A DNA stretch of 64,000 nucleotides, taken from positions 6,820,001-6,884,000 of the forward strand of contig NZ_CP134500.1 of assembly GCF_031760065.1 (NCBI RefSeq). Reading direction: 5' to 3'. Made by a program: the position numbers and the translations under genes. The notes below the pieces were generated by a model. That model worked only from the letters and a program-made list of their open reading frames with translations. It was not told the origin of the DNA and did no database searches. Source of the DNA: Streptomyces durocortorensis (GTDB lineage Bacteria > Actinomycetota > Actinomycetes > Streptomycetales > Streptomycetaceae). Position 1 is the stretch's first letter; each line of letters starts with the position of its first letter. Below are positions 9,588 to 17,856 of the stretch, piece by piece.

Positions 9588-10667
9588 GTGAAGAGAACAT
9601 CCAACGGGTGGCGCATGGCGCTGGCCTGGCTGGTCGCCGCCGTCGCCGTGATCACACCGGCCGGGACGGCACAGGCCGCCGACGGCGCCTCGCCGCCACC
9701 CATGGCGGACGGCTTCGGCCTGACCCAGGTCGGTACGGCGACCGGCAGTCCCACCAACTTCCACCTCACGGTGACCACGCCCGAGGTCTCGGGCGAACAC
9801 CCGATCAAGATCATTCTCCCGAAGGGGTACTACGACAACCCCGACCGGCGCTACCCGGTGATGTACTTCCTGCACGGGTCACCCGACAACCCGACCCAGC
9901 AGAACTACCCGGCGCTGACCACATCGGACTCCATGATCACCGTGATTCCGAACGGCGGCGCCCGGGGCTGGTACGCCAACTGGCTCAACCAGAAGACGGT
10001 GCTCGGGGCCCAGAACTGGATGAACTTCCACCTCAATCAGGTGATTCCGTTCATCGACGCGAACCTGCGGACCGTCGCCACCAAGAAGGGCAGGGCCGTC
10101 GCGGGCGTCTCCATGGGCGGGTTCGGCGCCTTCCACTACGCCCAGGTCCGCCCGGACCTGTTCAGCGAGACCGCGTCCCTGTCGGGCGACATCGACTTCT
10201 CGGTCAAGTCCATGGACCTCCGGCTGGCCGTCGTCGCCTCCCTCATCGACGCCGAGAGTGTGCGATGCGGCGCGGTGGCGGGCTGCGACCCCAGTAAGAG
10301 CCCCTACCGACCCGCGGTGGACAGCGATGCGGCCTTCGGCTCCCCGTACCCGGTGTTCAACGCCGACTGGCGGTGGAACGAGGTCGACCCCTCACAGAAC
10401 ATGAAGAAGCTGGTCAACGCCGACGTCGGGGTCTCCATCTACGTCGGCAACGGCGGCGGCAATCCCCTCGATCTCGAATTCTGGCTCGAAGGCGCGGCCA
10501 AGCACGTCAAGAACAGCATGGACGCCCTGGGAATGGACTACTACTACGTCAACTACGGTGACGGCTCAGCCTGGGGCGAGCACTGCAACGGCGGGCACAA
10601 CGCCGGTTGCTGGGAGCAGGACCTCCGCGACCTGATCCCCAGGCTGGAGAGGTCCTTCGCCTCCTGA
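9588..10667 (+). CDS. secreted alpha/beta-hydrolase, esterase D/antigen-85-like
   Basis: 359 aa from GTG 9588, preceded by a GGGG ribosome site. Signal peptide MKRTSNGWRM...AQAADG. The fold is shown by YPVMYFLHGSPD (oxyanion strand), GVSMGGFGAFHYA (nucleophile elbow) and a late histidine in HCNGGHNAGCWEQDL with a likely disulfide pair around it. Family members are mycolyl/acyltransferases or carboxylesterases acting outside the cell. A shorter paralogue lies at 12039 on the other side of the intervening regulator, suggesting a local duplication. Confidence 0.8.
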   Translation: MKRTSNGWRMALAWLVAAVAVITPAGTAQAADGASPPPMADGFGLTQVGTATGSPTNFHLTVTTPEVSGEHPIKIILPKGYYDNPDRRYPVMYFLHGSPDNPTQQNYPALTTSDSMITVIPNGGARGWYANWLNQKTVLGAQNWMNFHLNQVIPFIDANLRTVATKKGRAVAGVSMGGFGAFHYAQVRPDLFSETASLSGDIDFSVKSMDLRLAVVASLIDAESVRCGAVAGCDPSKSPYRPAVDSDAAFGSPYPVFNADWRWNEVDPSQNMKKLVNADVGVSIYVGNGGGNPLDLEFWLEGAAKHVKNSMDALGMDYYYVNYGDGSAWGEHCNGGHNAGCWEQDLRDLIPRLERSFAS

Positions 10668-10676
10668 CCCGGCGGG

Positions 10677-11720
10677 TCACCCCGCGGCGCCGGTGAGCCC
10701 GAGCCCCGCCTCGTCGCCGCGCAGAATCATCTGGTGCGTCCGCCGCAGCATCAGGCTCGGCGGAACACCCAGATCGTCGGCCAGTCGGCGGCGGGCACGG
10801 TCGAACACGGTCAGTGCCTCGGCCTGTCTGCCGCTGCGGTACAGCGCGCGCATCAGCATCGCGGCCACCGGCTCGTCCAGGGGATGCGCCGCGGACAGCG
10901 CGAACAGCTCGGCGATGGCCTCGGAGTGCCGGCCCAGCCGCAGCTGGCACTCCACCTTCCGCCGTACGAGGGCGATCCTGCGCTCCGTGAGCCGTATCCG
11001 CTCCCGTTCGGCGAGGGGCCCGGGCAGCCCCGCCAGAACCTCGCCCCGGAACAGCTTGAGGGCCCGGGAACACAGGCGCACCGTCCGCTCGGCGTCGCCC
11101 GCCCGCTCCGCCGCGCCGATGTCGGTGAGCAGCCGCTCCATCCGTACGACGTCGACGTCGACCGCTCCGGAGACCAGCCGGTAGCCGCGTCGGCCGTGCT
11201 CGATGACGGAATCCGGGCTGTCCCCGAAGCGCAGTGCCTTGCGTAGCCGGTAGATGTACACGGGCACCACGTTCGCGACCGGTGGCTCCGTGCCCCACAC
11301 GCCGTCGAGCAGTTCCTGCCGGCTGAGGGTCCGCCCCGAGCACAGTGCCAGCGCCGCCAGGACGGCCTGCTGGCGGAGCGGGCCCAGGCTCAGGGGCAGC
11401 CCGTCCTGCGAGGCCAGCAGCGGGCCGAGCACGGAGACCTCCACCACCGGCGGGGCCGGGTGCGCCGAGCGCGTACGGGGGCCGCTCCCCGGAACGACCA
11501 GGCCGCGGTCGAAGGCGTGGACGATGGCGGCGGCCCGGTCGCGCAGACCGAGTTTCCCGAGGATCCGCGCGAGCTGCTCGGCCACGGAGTCCTCGGGCAG
11601 GTCGAGCGCGGCGGCGATCTCGTCGTCCCGCAGTCCGCAGCCGACCGCGCAGAGGACCCTGCGCTCCAGGTGCCCGAGCGCGGTGTCCGTCGGTCGGTCG
11701 GTGATCGCGGTCGTAGGCAT
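10677..11720 (-). CDS. transcriptional regulator: LuxR-type HTH fused to SARP/BTAD
   Basis: 347 aa if started at ATG 11720 (GGGAGC just upstream); a longer open frame to 12053 has no good ribosome site. Residues about 12-68 form a LuxR/GerE-like HTH (LERRVLCAVGCGL...DDEIAAALDL...RILGKLGL). Residues about 92-185 form an OmpR-type winged helix (LGPLLASQDGLPLSLGPLRQQAVLAALAL...GRRGYRL), and 190-335 a bacterial transcriptional activation domain ending in LYRSGRQAEALTVFDRAR. Two separate DNA-binding modules in one SARP-like protein is unusual. Three 20-bp-spaced direct repeats lie in its upstream region, shared with the divergent esterase. Confidence 0.8.
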   Translation of the reverse strand: MPTTAITDRPTDTALGHLERRVLCAVGCGLRDDEIAAALDLPEDSVAEQLARILGKLGLRDRAAAIVHAFDRGLVVPGSGPRTRSAHPAPPVVEVSVLGPLLASQDGLPLSLGPLRQQAVLAALALCSGRTLSRQELLDGVWGTEPPVANVVPVYIYRLRKALRFGDSPDSVIEHGRRGYRLVSGAVDVDVVRMERLLTDIGAAERAGDAERTVRLCSRALKLFRGEVLAGLPGPLAERERIRLTERRIALVRRKVECQLRLGRHSEAIAELFALSAAHPLDEPVAAMLMRALYRSGRQAEALTVFDRARRRLADDLGVPPSLMLRRTHQMILRGDEAGLGLTGAAG

Positions 11721-11864
11721 CGCTGCTCCCCGGGCTGCGGACTGGTCGGTCTGGCGGGCGCCGTCGACAAGGTAGGGGCGGAGTGCCGGGACGGGCATCC
11801 GGAACGATCCGGAGTGACACGCGCACGACGAACCCCGCCGGTGCGGCCGGGACCTGTGCGGTCG

Positions 11865-11919
11865 TCGGAGAGTGCGGCCAGGGTTCGGAGTGTGCTGCCG
11901 GGGGTCGGAGCGTGCGGCC
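11865..11919. promoter_or_regulatory. three direct repeats, 20-bp period, in divergent promoter region
   Basis: TCGGAG-N-GTGC-N-GCC occurs at 11865-11879, 11885-11899 and 11905-11919, exactly 20 bp apart and between the divergent regulator (start 11720) and esterase (start 12039). SARP-type activators bind short direct repeats lying on one face of the helix, so these are candidate operators for the neighbouring regulator. The 318-bp gap between the two genes contains nothing else that looks coding. Confidence 0.5.
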
Positions 11920-12038
11920 GGTCCCCGGGCTCTACGGGAGGCCGGTGCGCTTGTCCCTCCGTAACCTTCCGGATACTCCGGCCGGCCGACCCGGCGATAC
12001 CTTCCGAACCGCCCGTCGCTCCCGACCAGGAGGTTGCG

Positions 12039-13022
12039 TTGACCGCGCATCACCCCACCCGCAGAAGCATCCTCAAGTCCGCCGGCGGAGTCTCGGCCGC
12101 CATGGCCCTGGGCGCCGGAGGCGTCCTCGCGGCGGCCTCACCCGCCGCGGCCGTCGGCGACGGCCACGGCCTGCGCATCGTGGACCGCGGCGAGTCGGAC
12201 CCCCGGATGCGCTACTACCGGTTCGCGACCGACGCGATCGGCTGGGAACCCGCCGTGAACGTCCTGCTGCCCGACGACTACCACCACAGCGGCCGCAGGT
12301 ACCCGGTGCTCTACCTCCTCCACGGCGGCATGGAGGACTTCATCAGCTTCGACCACAAGCACATCCGCGCCCTGACCGCCGGAAAGCGGCTCATCGTCGT
12401 GATGCCCGACGGCGGACGCACGGGCTGGTACTCCAACCCCGTCCACTCCAACGTCGGCCCCCGCGACTGGGAAACGTTCCACATGCACCAGCTGCTCCCG
12501 TGGATCGACGCGAACTTCAGGACGTACGCCGAGTACGACGGCCGCGCCGTCTCCGGGTTCTCCATGGGCGGCTTCGGCGCGCTGAAGTACGCGGCCAAGT
12601 ACTGGGGCCACTTCGCCTCGGTCAGCTCCCACTCCGGCCCGGCCAGCCTCCGCCGCGACCACGGCGCCGTCGTGCACTGGGCGAACGCGACCTCCGCGGC
12701 CGTGGACCTGAACGGCGGTTCGATCTACGGCGTGCCGCTGTGGGACGAGCGCAGGGTCACCGACGACAACCCGATCGAGCGCGTCGAGAGCTACCGGAAC
12801 AAGCGGGTGTTCCTGATCGCCGGAACGAGCCCCAACCCGATCGACTGGTTCCAGACCGTCAACGAGAACCAGGTCCTCGCCGGGCAGCGGGAGTTCAAGG
12901 CCCTGCTCGACTCCCGCGGCATCGGGCACGAGTCGTACGAGGACCAGGGCGGCCACTTCGTACGCCACTGGGCCCTCGAACGCGACATCAACGGCGTGAT
13001 CGCGAGGCTCCGCAAGGCGTGA
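12039..13022 (+). CDS. secreted Tat-type alpha/beta-hydrolase, antigen-85-like esterase
   Basis: 327 aa from TTG 12039 with AGGAGG at 12028-12033. The leader TRRSILKSAGG...AAASPAAA is a twin-arginine signal. Core motifs are YPVLYLLHGGMED, GFSMGGFGALKYA (nucleophile) and a terminal GGHFVRHW histidine. It is a paralogue of the esterase at 9588, but exported by Tat rather than Sec. Divergent from the LuxR-SARP regulator, which probably controls it. Confidence 0.82.
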   Translation: MTAHHPTRRSILKSAGGVSAAMALGAGGVLAAASPAAAVGDGHGLRIVDRGESDPRMRYYRFATDAIGWEPAVNVLLPDDYHHSGRRYPVLYLLHGGMEDFISFDHKHIRALTAGKRLIVVMPDGGRTGWYSNPVHSNVGPRDWETFHMHQLLPWIDANFRTYAEYDGRAVSGFSMGGFGALKYAAKYWGHFASVSSHSGPASLRRDHGAVVHWANATSAAVDLNGGSIYGVPLWDERRVTDDNPIERVESYRNKRVFLIAGTSPNPIDWFQTVNENQVLAGQREFKALLDSRGIGHESYEDQGGHFVRHWALERDINGVIARLRKA

Positions 13023-13135
13023 CGAGCGCTTCCCCCCCCGCCCCCGGAAGTGACCGATAACATAGGGTGAACCCCTGGCTCCGACCGGTAGCGTTGGCCG
13101 TGCAACAGCGGTCGACGCTCAGAACGGGGGGAGTC

Positions 13136-13927
13136 GTGAGTGGCATAGTCGTGCATCTGCCGCAGGGGAGCGGGGGGAGTGGGGAGCCGTACGGTGAGGC
13201 GGTGACGCTCCGGCTCGGCCCGGGTGAACGCGCGCGCTTCGGGCGCGGATCATCCGGGAGGCCGGTCGAGTTGCGCCTCGCCGACGCGGCGATATCCCGG
13301 CTGGCCGGGGAGATCCGGGTGACCGACGACCACTGGCAGCTGAGCAACTACAGCAGGACCCACAGCTACCTGGTGGAGAACCCGGAAGGAGCGGGGGAGT
13401 ACCTGCGCGTACCGCCGTGCCGGGCCGGTGCGCCCATTCCGTTCGAGTTCTCCCGGGTGGTGCTGCCCACGCGCCGCGACACCACGGTCTCCTTCCAGGT
13501 GTTCGCGCCCGACCACGTCTACCTGGACCCGCAGGGCGTGGGCGGCCCCTGGGAGAGCCGCACGGTCATGGCGTATTCGCTGGATGAGACGGCCACCTAC
13601 TTCCTGGTGCTCGTGGCGCTCTGCGAACCCTGGCTGCGCGACCAGTCACCCGTGGCCGTGCCGACGACCCCGCAGGTGGTGGAGCGGCTCAGGGCCCATG
13701 AGGCCTGCGCGAGACTGACGCCCCGAGCGGTGACGTCGCACATCGACTACCTCGCGGAGGAGAAGCTGCGGATCGGCCTGCCTCACGCGGCCGAGACCGG
13801 CAAGGGGGACCGCCGGAACGGGAAGCGCGAGGCCGTGGTCGCCATCGCGCTGAGATTCGGCATAGTCCAGGAGGAGCATCTCGCGCTGCTGCCGCCCCGG
13901 GCCGAGTCGGCCGCGCGGGGACGGTAG
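13136..13927 (+). CDS. FHA-like domain protein with C-terminal winged-helix-like segment
   Basis: 263 aa from GTG 13136 behind GGGGGGAG. Residues about 15-90 resemble a forkhead-associated fold: FGRG...LADAAISRLAGEI, then WQLSNYSRTHS, the Arg-Ser/Asn pattern that recognises phosphothreonine. The C-terminal third (VVERLRAHEACARLTPRAVTSHIDYLAEKLRIG-type, with an extra Glu in the genome) has the look of a winged helix. It ends 5 bp before the kinase gene, so it is probably that kinase's phospho-reader or substrate. Possibly a transcription factor gated by phosphorylation; that is inference. Confidence 0.7.
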   Translation: MSGIVVHLPQGSGGSGEPYGEAVTLRLGPGERARFGRGSSGRPVELRLADAAISRLAGEIRVTDDHWQLSNYSRTHSYLVENPEGAGEYLRVPPCRAGAPIPFEFSRVVLPTRRDTTVSFQVFAPDHVYLDPQGVGGPWESRTVMAYSLDETATYFLVLVALCEPWLRDQSPVAVPTTPQVVERLRAHEACARLTPRAVTSHIDYLAEEKLRIGLPHAAETGKGDRRNGKREAVVAIALRFGIVQEEHLALLPPRAESAARGR

Positions 13928-13932
13928 AGGGC

Positions 13933-15435
13933 GTGGCACCCGTGCAGCGTCGACAGACCTCCTGGGAGAGCGGCCGTACGGAACTGCTGCCCCAGGGCTA
14001 CCGGGTGGGGGCCTGGGAGATCGGCGAGCCGATCGGAGCCGGGGGCTGGGCCACCGTCTACGCCGGTCGACCGGCCCGCGGCCGCACGGGCTCAGCGGAC
14101 CGGACACCCCTGGCGCCGGGGCAGGACGGCGGCGGCGCGTCGGCGGGGGGCGAGGTCGCCCTCAAGGTCATGCCGACCGCCGGACTCGCGCCCCGCCAGG
14201 CGCGCGGTGTGGCGGAGGCCGCCCGGCGTGAGGTCGGACTCGCCCGCCGGACCGGGCATCCAAGGCTTGTCCGGCTGCTGGACTCCCTCGCCCTCCGAGC
14301 ACCCGAACACCCCTTCCTGGACGGCGCGATCGTGCTGGTCATGGAGCGGGCCAGCGGCAGTCTGCGGGATCTCCTCGACGGCGGCGTGGCCGAGGCCGAG
14401 GGCGCCCGGCTCATCGCCGGAATCTGCGAGGGGCTGGCGCATCTGCACGGGGCCGGCTGGGTGCACATGGACCTCAAGCCCGAGAACGTCCTCATCGGCG
14501 TCGACGGCTCGGTCAAGCTCTCGGACTTCGGCCTCGCCACCGAGCTGACCGGAACGCACGGGCACGCGCCCCCGATGGGCACCCTGGACTACCTCCCGCC
14601 CGAGCGGTGGCGGGCCCCGCTGGGAGACCTCGGCGTGCAGGTCCGGCCCAGCGCCGACATCTGGGCCCTGGGCATCGTGATCCACGAGGTGTTCGCCTCC
14701 GGCGTCTCACCGTTCCCGGGCGCCACACCCGTCGCCCGTGGTGCCGCGGTGCAGGAGTACGCCGAGGGCCGCGTCCCGCTCCGCATGGACGCGGCCGTTC
14801 CGGAATTCTGGCGCGCACTGGCCGCCGACTGTCTGGCCCCCACCCACGCCGCCCGCTCCGCACACACCGCCGCGAGCCTGCTCGAACGCATCACCGCCCA
14901 CGAGGCCGAGCGGGCGGAGCCCGCCCCCCGGAGCCGCGTGAGACGCGTGTGGCACCGGACCCGCGCCGCCGTCCTCGCCGTCACGGTGTGCGGTGCGGCA
15001 GGCGCGGCGGTGGGGGCGTACTCCGGACAGGAACGGCCGTCCGAAGCCTCGAAGGCGTCCGGCGAACTCCGTTCGGAAGTACGGGTGTTCAACGCCGAGC
15101 GGGGCTGCCAGGACCGCGCGGACCGGGACCCGCAGTGCAGCCTCGGCCTGGCGGTCGACCCCACACGCCCCTACGTCGCCGAGAACGTCGTACCGACCCG
15201 GGTGTGGGACGGCGACGTCCTGCGTGCCGAGTGCCGGCTGCCGCAGGGCGAGCCCATCATCGACGAGGCGGGCCTGAAGTCCACCCTCTGGTACCGCGTC
15301 CGCGTCCCCCGAGCGGGCGCGCATACGGAGGCGGGGGCGGAAGCGGACGGACAGGCCACGGCGTGGCTGCCCGCCGTCCGGACGAAGGACCGCCCGGCGC
15401 TCGCGCGGTGTCCGCGGCCTTCGGCCGCCCGATGA
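13933..15435 (+). CDS. membrane Ser/Thr protein kinase (PknB-like), non-RD
   Basis: 500 aa, GTG 13933. Kinase lobe about 20-315: glycine loop GEPIGAGGWATVYAG, Lys78 in VALKV, catalytic Asp180 in HMDLKPEN (Arg of HRD replaced by Met), and DFG in LSDFGLAT. Roughly 30 residues rich in Gly/Ala/Asp are inserted between the glycine loop and Lys78. A transmembrane helix lies near 346-366, then an extracellular domain with three cysteines (GCQDRADRDPQC, ECRLP) and no PASTA repeats. Immediately downstream of the FHA protein, so the two form a likely writer-reader pair. Confidence 0.85.
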   Translation: MAPVQRRQTSWESGRTELLPQGYRVGAWEIGEPIGAGGWATVYAGRPARGRTGSADRTPLAPGQDGGGASAGGEVALKVMPTAGLAPRQARGVAEAARREVGLARRTGHPRLVRLLDSLALRAPEHPFLDGAIVLVMERASGSLRDLLDGGVAEAEGARLIAGICEGLAHLHGAGWVHMDLKPENVLIGVDGSVKLSDFGLATELTGTHGHAPPMGTLDYLPPERWRAPLGDLGVQVRPSADIWALGIVIHEVFASGVSPFPGATPVARGAAVQEYAEGRVPLRMDAAVPEFWRALAADCLAPTHAARSAHTAASLLERITAHEAERAEPAPRSRVRRVWHRTRAAVLAVTVCGAAGAAVGAYSGQERPSEASKASGELRSEVRVFNAERGCQDRADRDPQCSLGLAVDPTRPYVAENVVPTRVWDGDVLRAECRLPQGEPIIDEAGLKSTLWYRVRVPRAGAHTEAGAEADGQATAWLPAVRTKDRPALARCPRPSAAR

Positions 15436-15464
15436 GCCAGAAGCGGACGGCCTGACACCGGCAG

Positions 15465-15486
15465 GGCACGACCCCGCCGGGGTGCC
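15465..15486. terminator. hairpin between convergent genes
   Basis: GGCA-CGA-CCCC, three-base loop, GGGGTGCC: a compact GC hairpin between the convergent kinase and phosphatase-fold genes. No U-tract, as usual in Streptomyces. Could serve both directions. Confidence 0.5.
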
Positions 15487-15519
15487 GGACCAGGACCGCT
15501 GTCCGTCCCTCGGCAGCTG

Positions 15520-16632
15520 TCAGCTGTGGCGACGGCGACTACCGGACACCCGGAAGGTGCTGAGCACGGCCTTGTGATCGGTCGGCCAGGTCCAGCTCGG
15601 TTCCCGGAACCTGTCCCGTCCGGTCTCCCGCACACGTTCGTTGCGCACGATCGTGGTGGAGGGCCCCACGATCACGCTGTCCAGAAGACGGAGCCGCCGG
15701 TCGGGGTGGTAGAAGACGAAGTCGATCCGGTCCCGCTCGTCCGCCTTCGGGGCCCAGGTGAGCTGCCCGGGCTCCACTCCGGCGTTGTCACTCGGCCAGG
15801 TGAAGCCCGGTGAGCGCGCGGGGTCGGGGTGGATCTCGCGGTAGCTGTCGCGGAATCCGGCCTTCTCGATGGCCTTGGTCGTCGACCACTTGACGACGGT
15901 GCCGTTGTGGTCGAACAGATTCCGCGTCCGACGGGTCCAGTCCAGGTGCGACGGCTCGTTGAAGTCACCGGCCAGCAGGGTGAGCCTTCCACGGCGCCGT
16001 TCCTCGGCGGCGTCCGCCAGGACCGTCTTCGTCACCGCCGTGCGGCCGGAGGCCTCGTTGAGCCGCATGATGAGGCCGACGTCGGTGATCGGGCCGGTCG
16101 GTATCTCGTCCCACCCGTACTCGGAGGTCTCCAGGGGAGGCGGCGTGCCACCGCCGTAGCCGCGCGGCAGGTAGTTGACGTAATAGCGGTACTCCAGGTG
16201 GCCGGAGTAGGCCGCGATCTCGGTGCCGTCGACCGAGATGACCGCCTTCGACCAGGACGGGAAGGCGCGGTGCTCGATGACCGGGTAGCGGGAGATCACT
16301 CCGGGGTCGCCCGGGTTCGCGTTGTCGAAGTAGGTCAGACCCCGGTCGGCGAGGTCCGACAGCAGGGCGGCGACCCGCTCCTCGTTCGATTCGCTGAGCA
16401 TGACCACATCGGGTTCGACCGCGGCGATGGTGTCGGCGATACCGGCCCGGCCGCCCGCCACCTGGCTGCCGCCCATCCAGATGTTGAACTGGAGGACCTT
16501 CAGCTTCCGGTGCGCAGGCCGGTGCCTCCCCGCCATGCCGCTCGGGGTGCCGGCCTCGGCGGTGCCCGCGCCCAGCATCCCCGATCCCACGGCCGCTCCT
16601 GCCATCCCGATTAGCGCTCGGCGCTTTATCAT
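15520..16632 (-). CDS. secreted endonuclease/exonuclease/phosphatase-family protein
   Basis: 370 aa, ATG at 16632. The leader KRRALIGMAGAAVGSGMLG...AEAG looks like a Tat signal. EEP-fold motifs appear in order: LQFNIW, MLSESN (metal Glu), YSGHLEY, LLAGDFNEPSHLDW (catalytic Asp/Asn), DRIDFVFY and TDHKAVLS (Asp-His pair). Likely an extracellular phosphodiesterase or phosphatase acting on nucleic acid, inositol phosphate or sphingomyelin-like substrates; the sequence does not decide between these. Confidence 0.85.
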   Translation of the reverse strand: MIKRRALIGMAGAAVGSGMLGAGTAEAGTPSGMAGRHRPAHRKLKVLQFNIWMGGSQVAGGRAGIADTIAAVEPDVVMLSESNEERVAALLSDLADRGLTYFDNANPGDPGVISRYPVIEHRAFPSWSKAVISVDGTEIAAYSGHLEYRYYVNYLPRGYGGGTPPPLETSEYGWDEIPTGPITDVGLIMRLNEASGRTAVTKTVLADAAEERRRGRLTLLAGDFNEPSHLDWTRRTRNLFDHNGTVVKWSTTKAIEKAGFRDSYREIHPDPARSPGFTWPSDNAGVEPGQLTWAPKADERDRIDFVFYHPDRRLRLLDSVIVGPSTTIVRNERVRETGRDRFREPSWTWPTDHKAVLSTFRVSGSRRRHS

Positions 16633-16854
16633 CTTCTACCTCAACCTCTGGTCGGTGGCTTCTGCACGGGTACTGTTCGACCCCGGCTGGGACGAAGTGT
16701 CGATATGTGTCGAGTCCGAGGGGTGAACCCGGACTGGAATTCGCATGTCGGTCGAACGCTGCATGGTGGCATCCGTCCCTGGCGCTGGACCAGCCCCGCG
16801 CCGCCGTCGACGGGCGAGACCGCTCACGAGAGCAGGTCTACGTCCGCGGGCGGA

Positions 16855-17856
16855 TCAGCATCTCTCCCCGTGTGTCCGTTGCCGAGGTACGCCGCCTTCG
16901 TCCAGTCGGCGGTTGATGTACTGGACAAGGGCCTGCGCGACCAGCTTCCTGGTCGAAGGGGGCAGGTCCTCATAGGCAGCAGAGACGGTCATCCATTCGT
17001 TGAACGTGTAACTGTCCCCACTGATCAGCCAGTCCACGCACAGGTAGTCGGAGTGCAGGCTCCGTGCCAGGCGTTCGCTGAGGTCCGCGATCTCGGCAGG
17101 GGGCTCGTAGCCGGATCCGCTGCCGCCTTGGCTGACGTTCGCCAGGTACGTCTGGCCGGCGGGCTCGCGCAGCAGCGCGGCGATCATCCTGCCTTCGTGT
17201 ACGTAGACACGGACGTCGCCGCTGTCAGGCAGGTAAGGCTGTACCAGGCAGCCCAGCCCGCCGGGTGCCATCAGATCGATCGAGGCTCCGAGGTGCTGGA
17301 CCGTGTCGGCCTTCAGAACCCCGTAACCCATGGCCATGGAACGCGGCTTGACCACGTAGGGGCCGGGCGGCAGCTGCGTTCGTACGGCGTCGAGAGCTCG
17401 TCGGGCGTATCGGCCGAAGGGCACTGAGACGGTCGGCAGGACTGGCGCTCCCAGCGCTGCCGCATGGTGGTACATGGCGAGTTTGTCGAGGCCGAAGGCC
17501 TCGGGATCCAGGGTCCCGTCCGTCAGCAGGACGCAGTCGGACGCGCGGACGGTCCGGGTGATGGCCTCGATGTGCCGTGCGATGGCCGGGTCCCAGGTCC
17601 AGGAGGTGACCAGGAACCCCGCGTACCGGGCGAGCAGGTCCTCCTCGCCGTGCAGGAGGCGCGGACGGCCGTTCCAGACGGGGACTATGTCGCAGGAGTG
17701 GACGACGCGCACGTCGAAGCCCGCGGCTGTCAGCATGTCGAGGCGCTCGGACCCTCCGCGCTTCAGCTGCTCCTGCACATGGGGGTCGTAGTTGTCCGGC
17801 GTGGTGATCCACACGAGTCTCGGCCGTGCGGAGGTTCCGGTTGCGGCGTTCTTCAC
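16855..17856 (-). CDS. ATP-grasp carboxylate-amine ligase (RimK/glutathione-synthetase type), clavam cluster
   Basis: 333 aa from GTG 17856, with AAGGAAG upstream; the GTG overlaps the MFS stop (GTGA), so the two genes are translationally coupled. N-terminal domain VWITTPDNYDPHV...ERLDMLTAAG; ATP-grasp core about 120-300 with PYVVKPRSMAMGYGV (ATP-binding Lys), CLVQPYLPDSGDVRVYVHEGR and a C-terminal DWLISGDSYTFNEWM acidic/Asn metal site. Such enzymes activate a carboxylate as acyl phosphate and join it to an amine. Its position in an exporter-ligase pair beside the SARP and cas suggests it adds an amino acid or similar group to a clavam. Substrate is unknown. Confidence 0.72.
   Translation of the reverse strand: MKNAATGTSARPRLVWITTPDNYDPHVQEQLKRGGSERLDMLTAAGFDVRVVHSCDIVPVWNGRPRLLHGEEDLLARYAGFLVTSWTWDPAIARHIEAITRTVRASDCVLLTDGTLDPEAFGLDKLAMYHHAAALGAPVLPTVSVPFGRYARRALDAVRTQLPPGPYVVKPRSMAMGYGVLKADTVQHLGASIDLMAPGGLGCLVQPYLPDSGDVRVYVHEGRMIAALLREPAGQTYLANVSQGGSGSGYEPPAEIADLSERLARSLHSDYLCVDWLISGDSYTFNEWMTVSAAYEDLPPSTRKLVAQALVQYINRRLDEGGVPRQRTHGERC

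Noticed and set aside
7007..10297. 1096-codon open frame overlapping the acylase and esterase genes
   Set aside because: Out of frame with two well-supported genes; Arg/Pro/Gly-rich translation typical of a GC-rich shadow frame.
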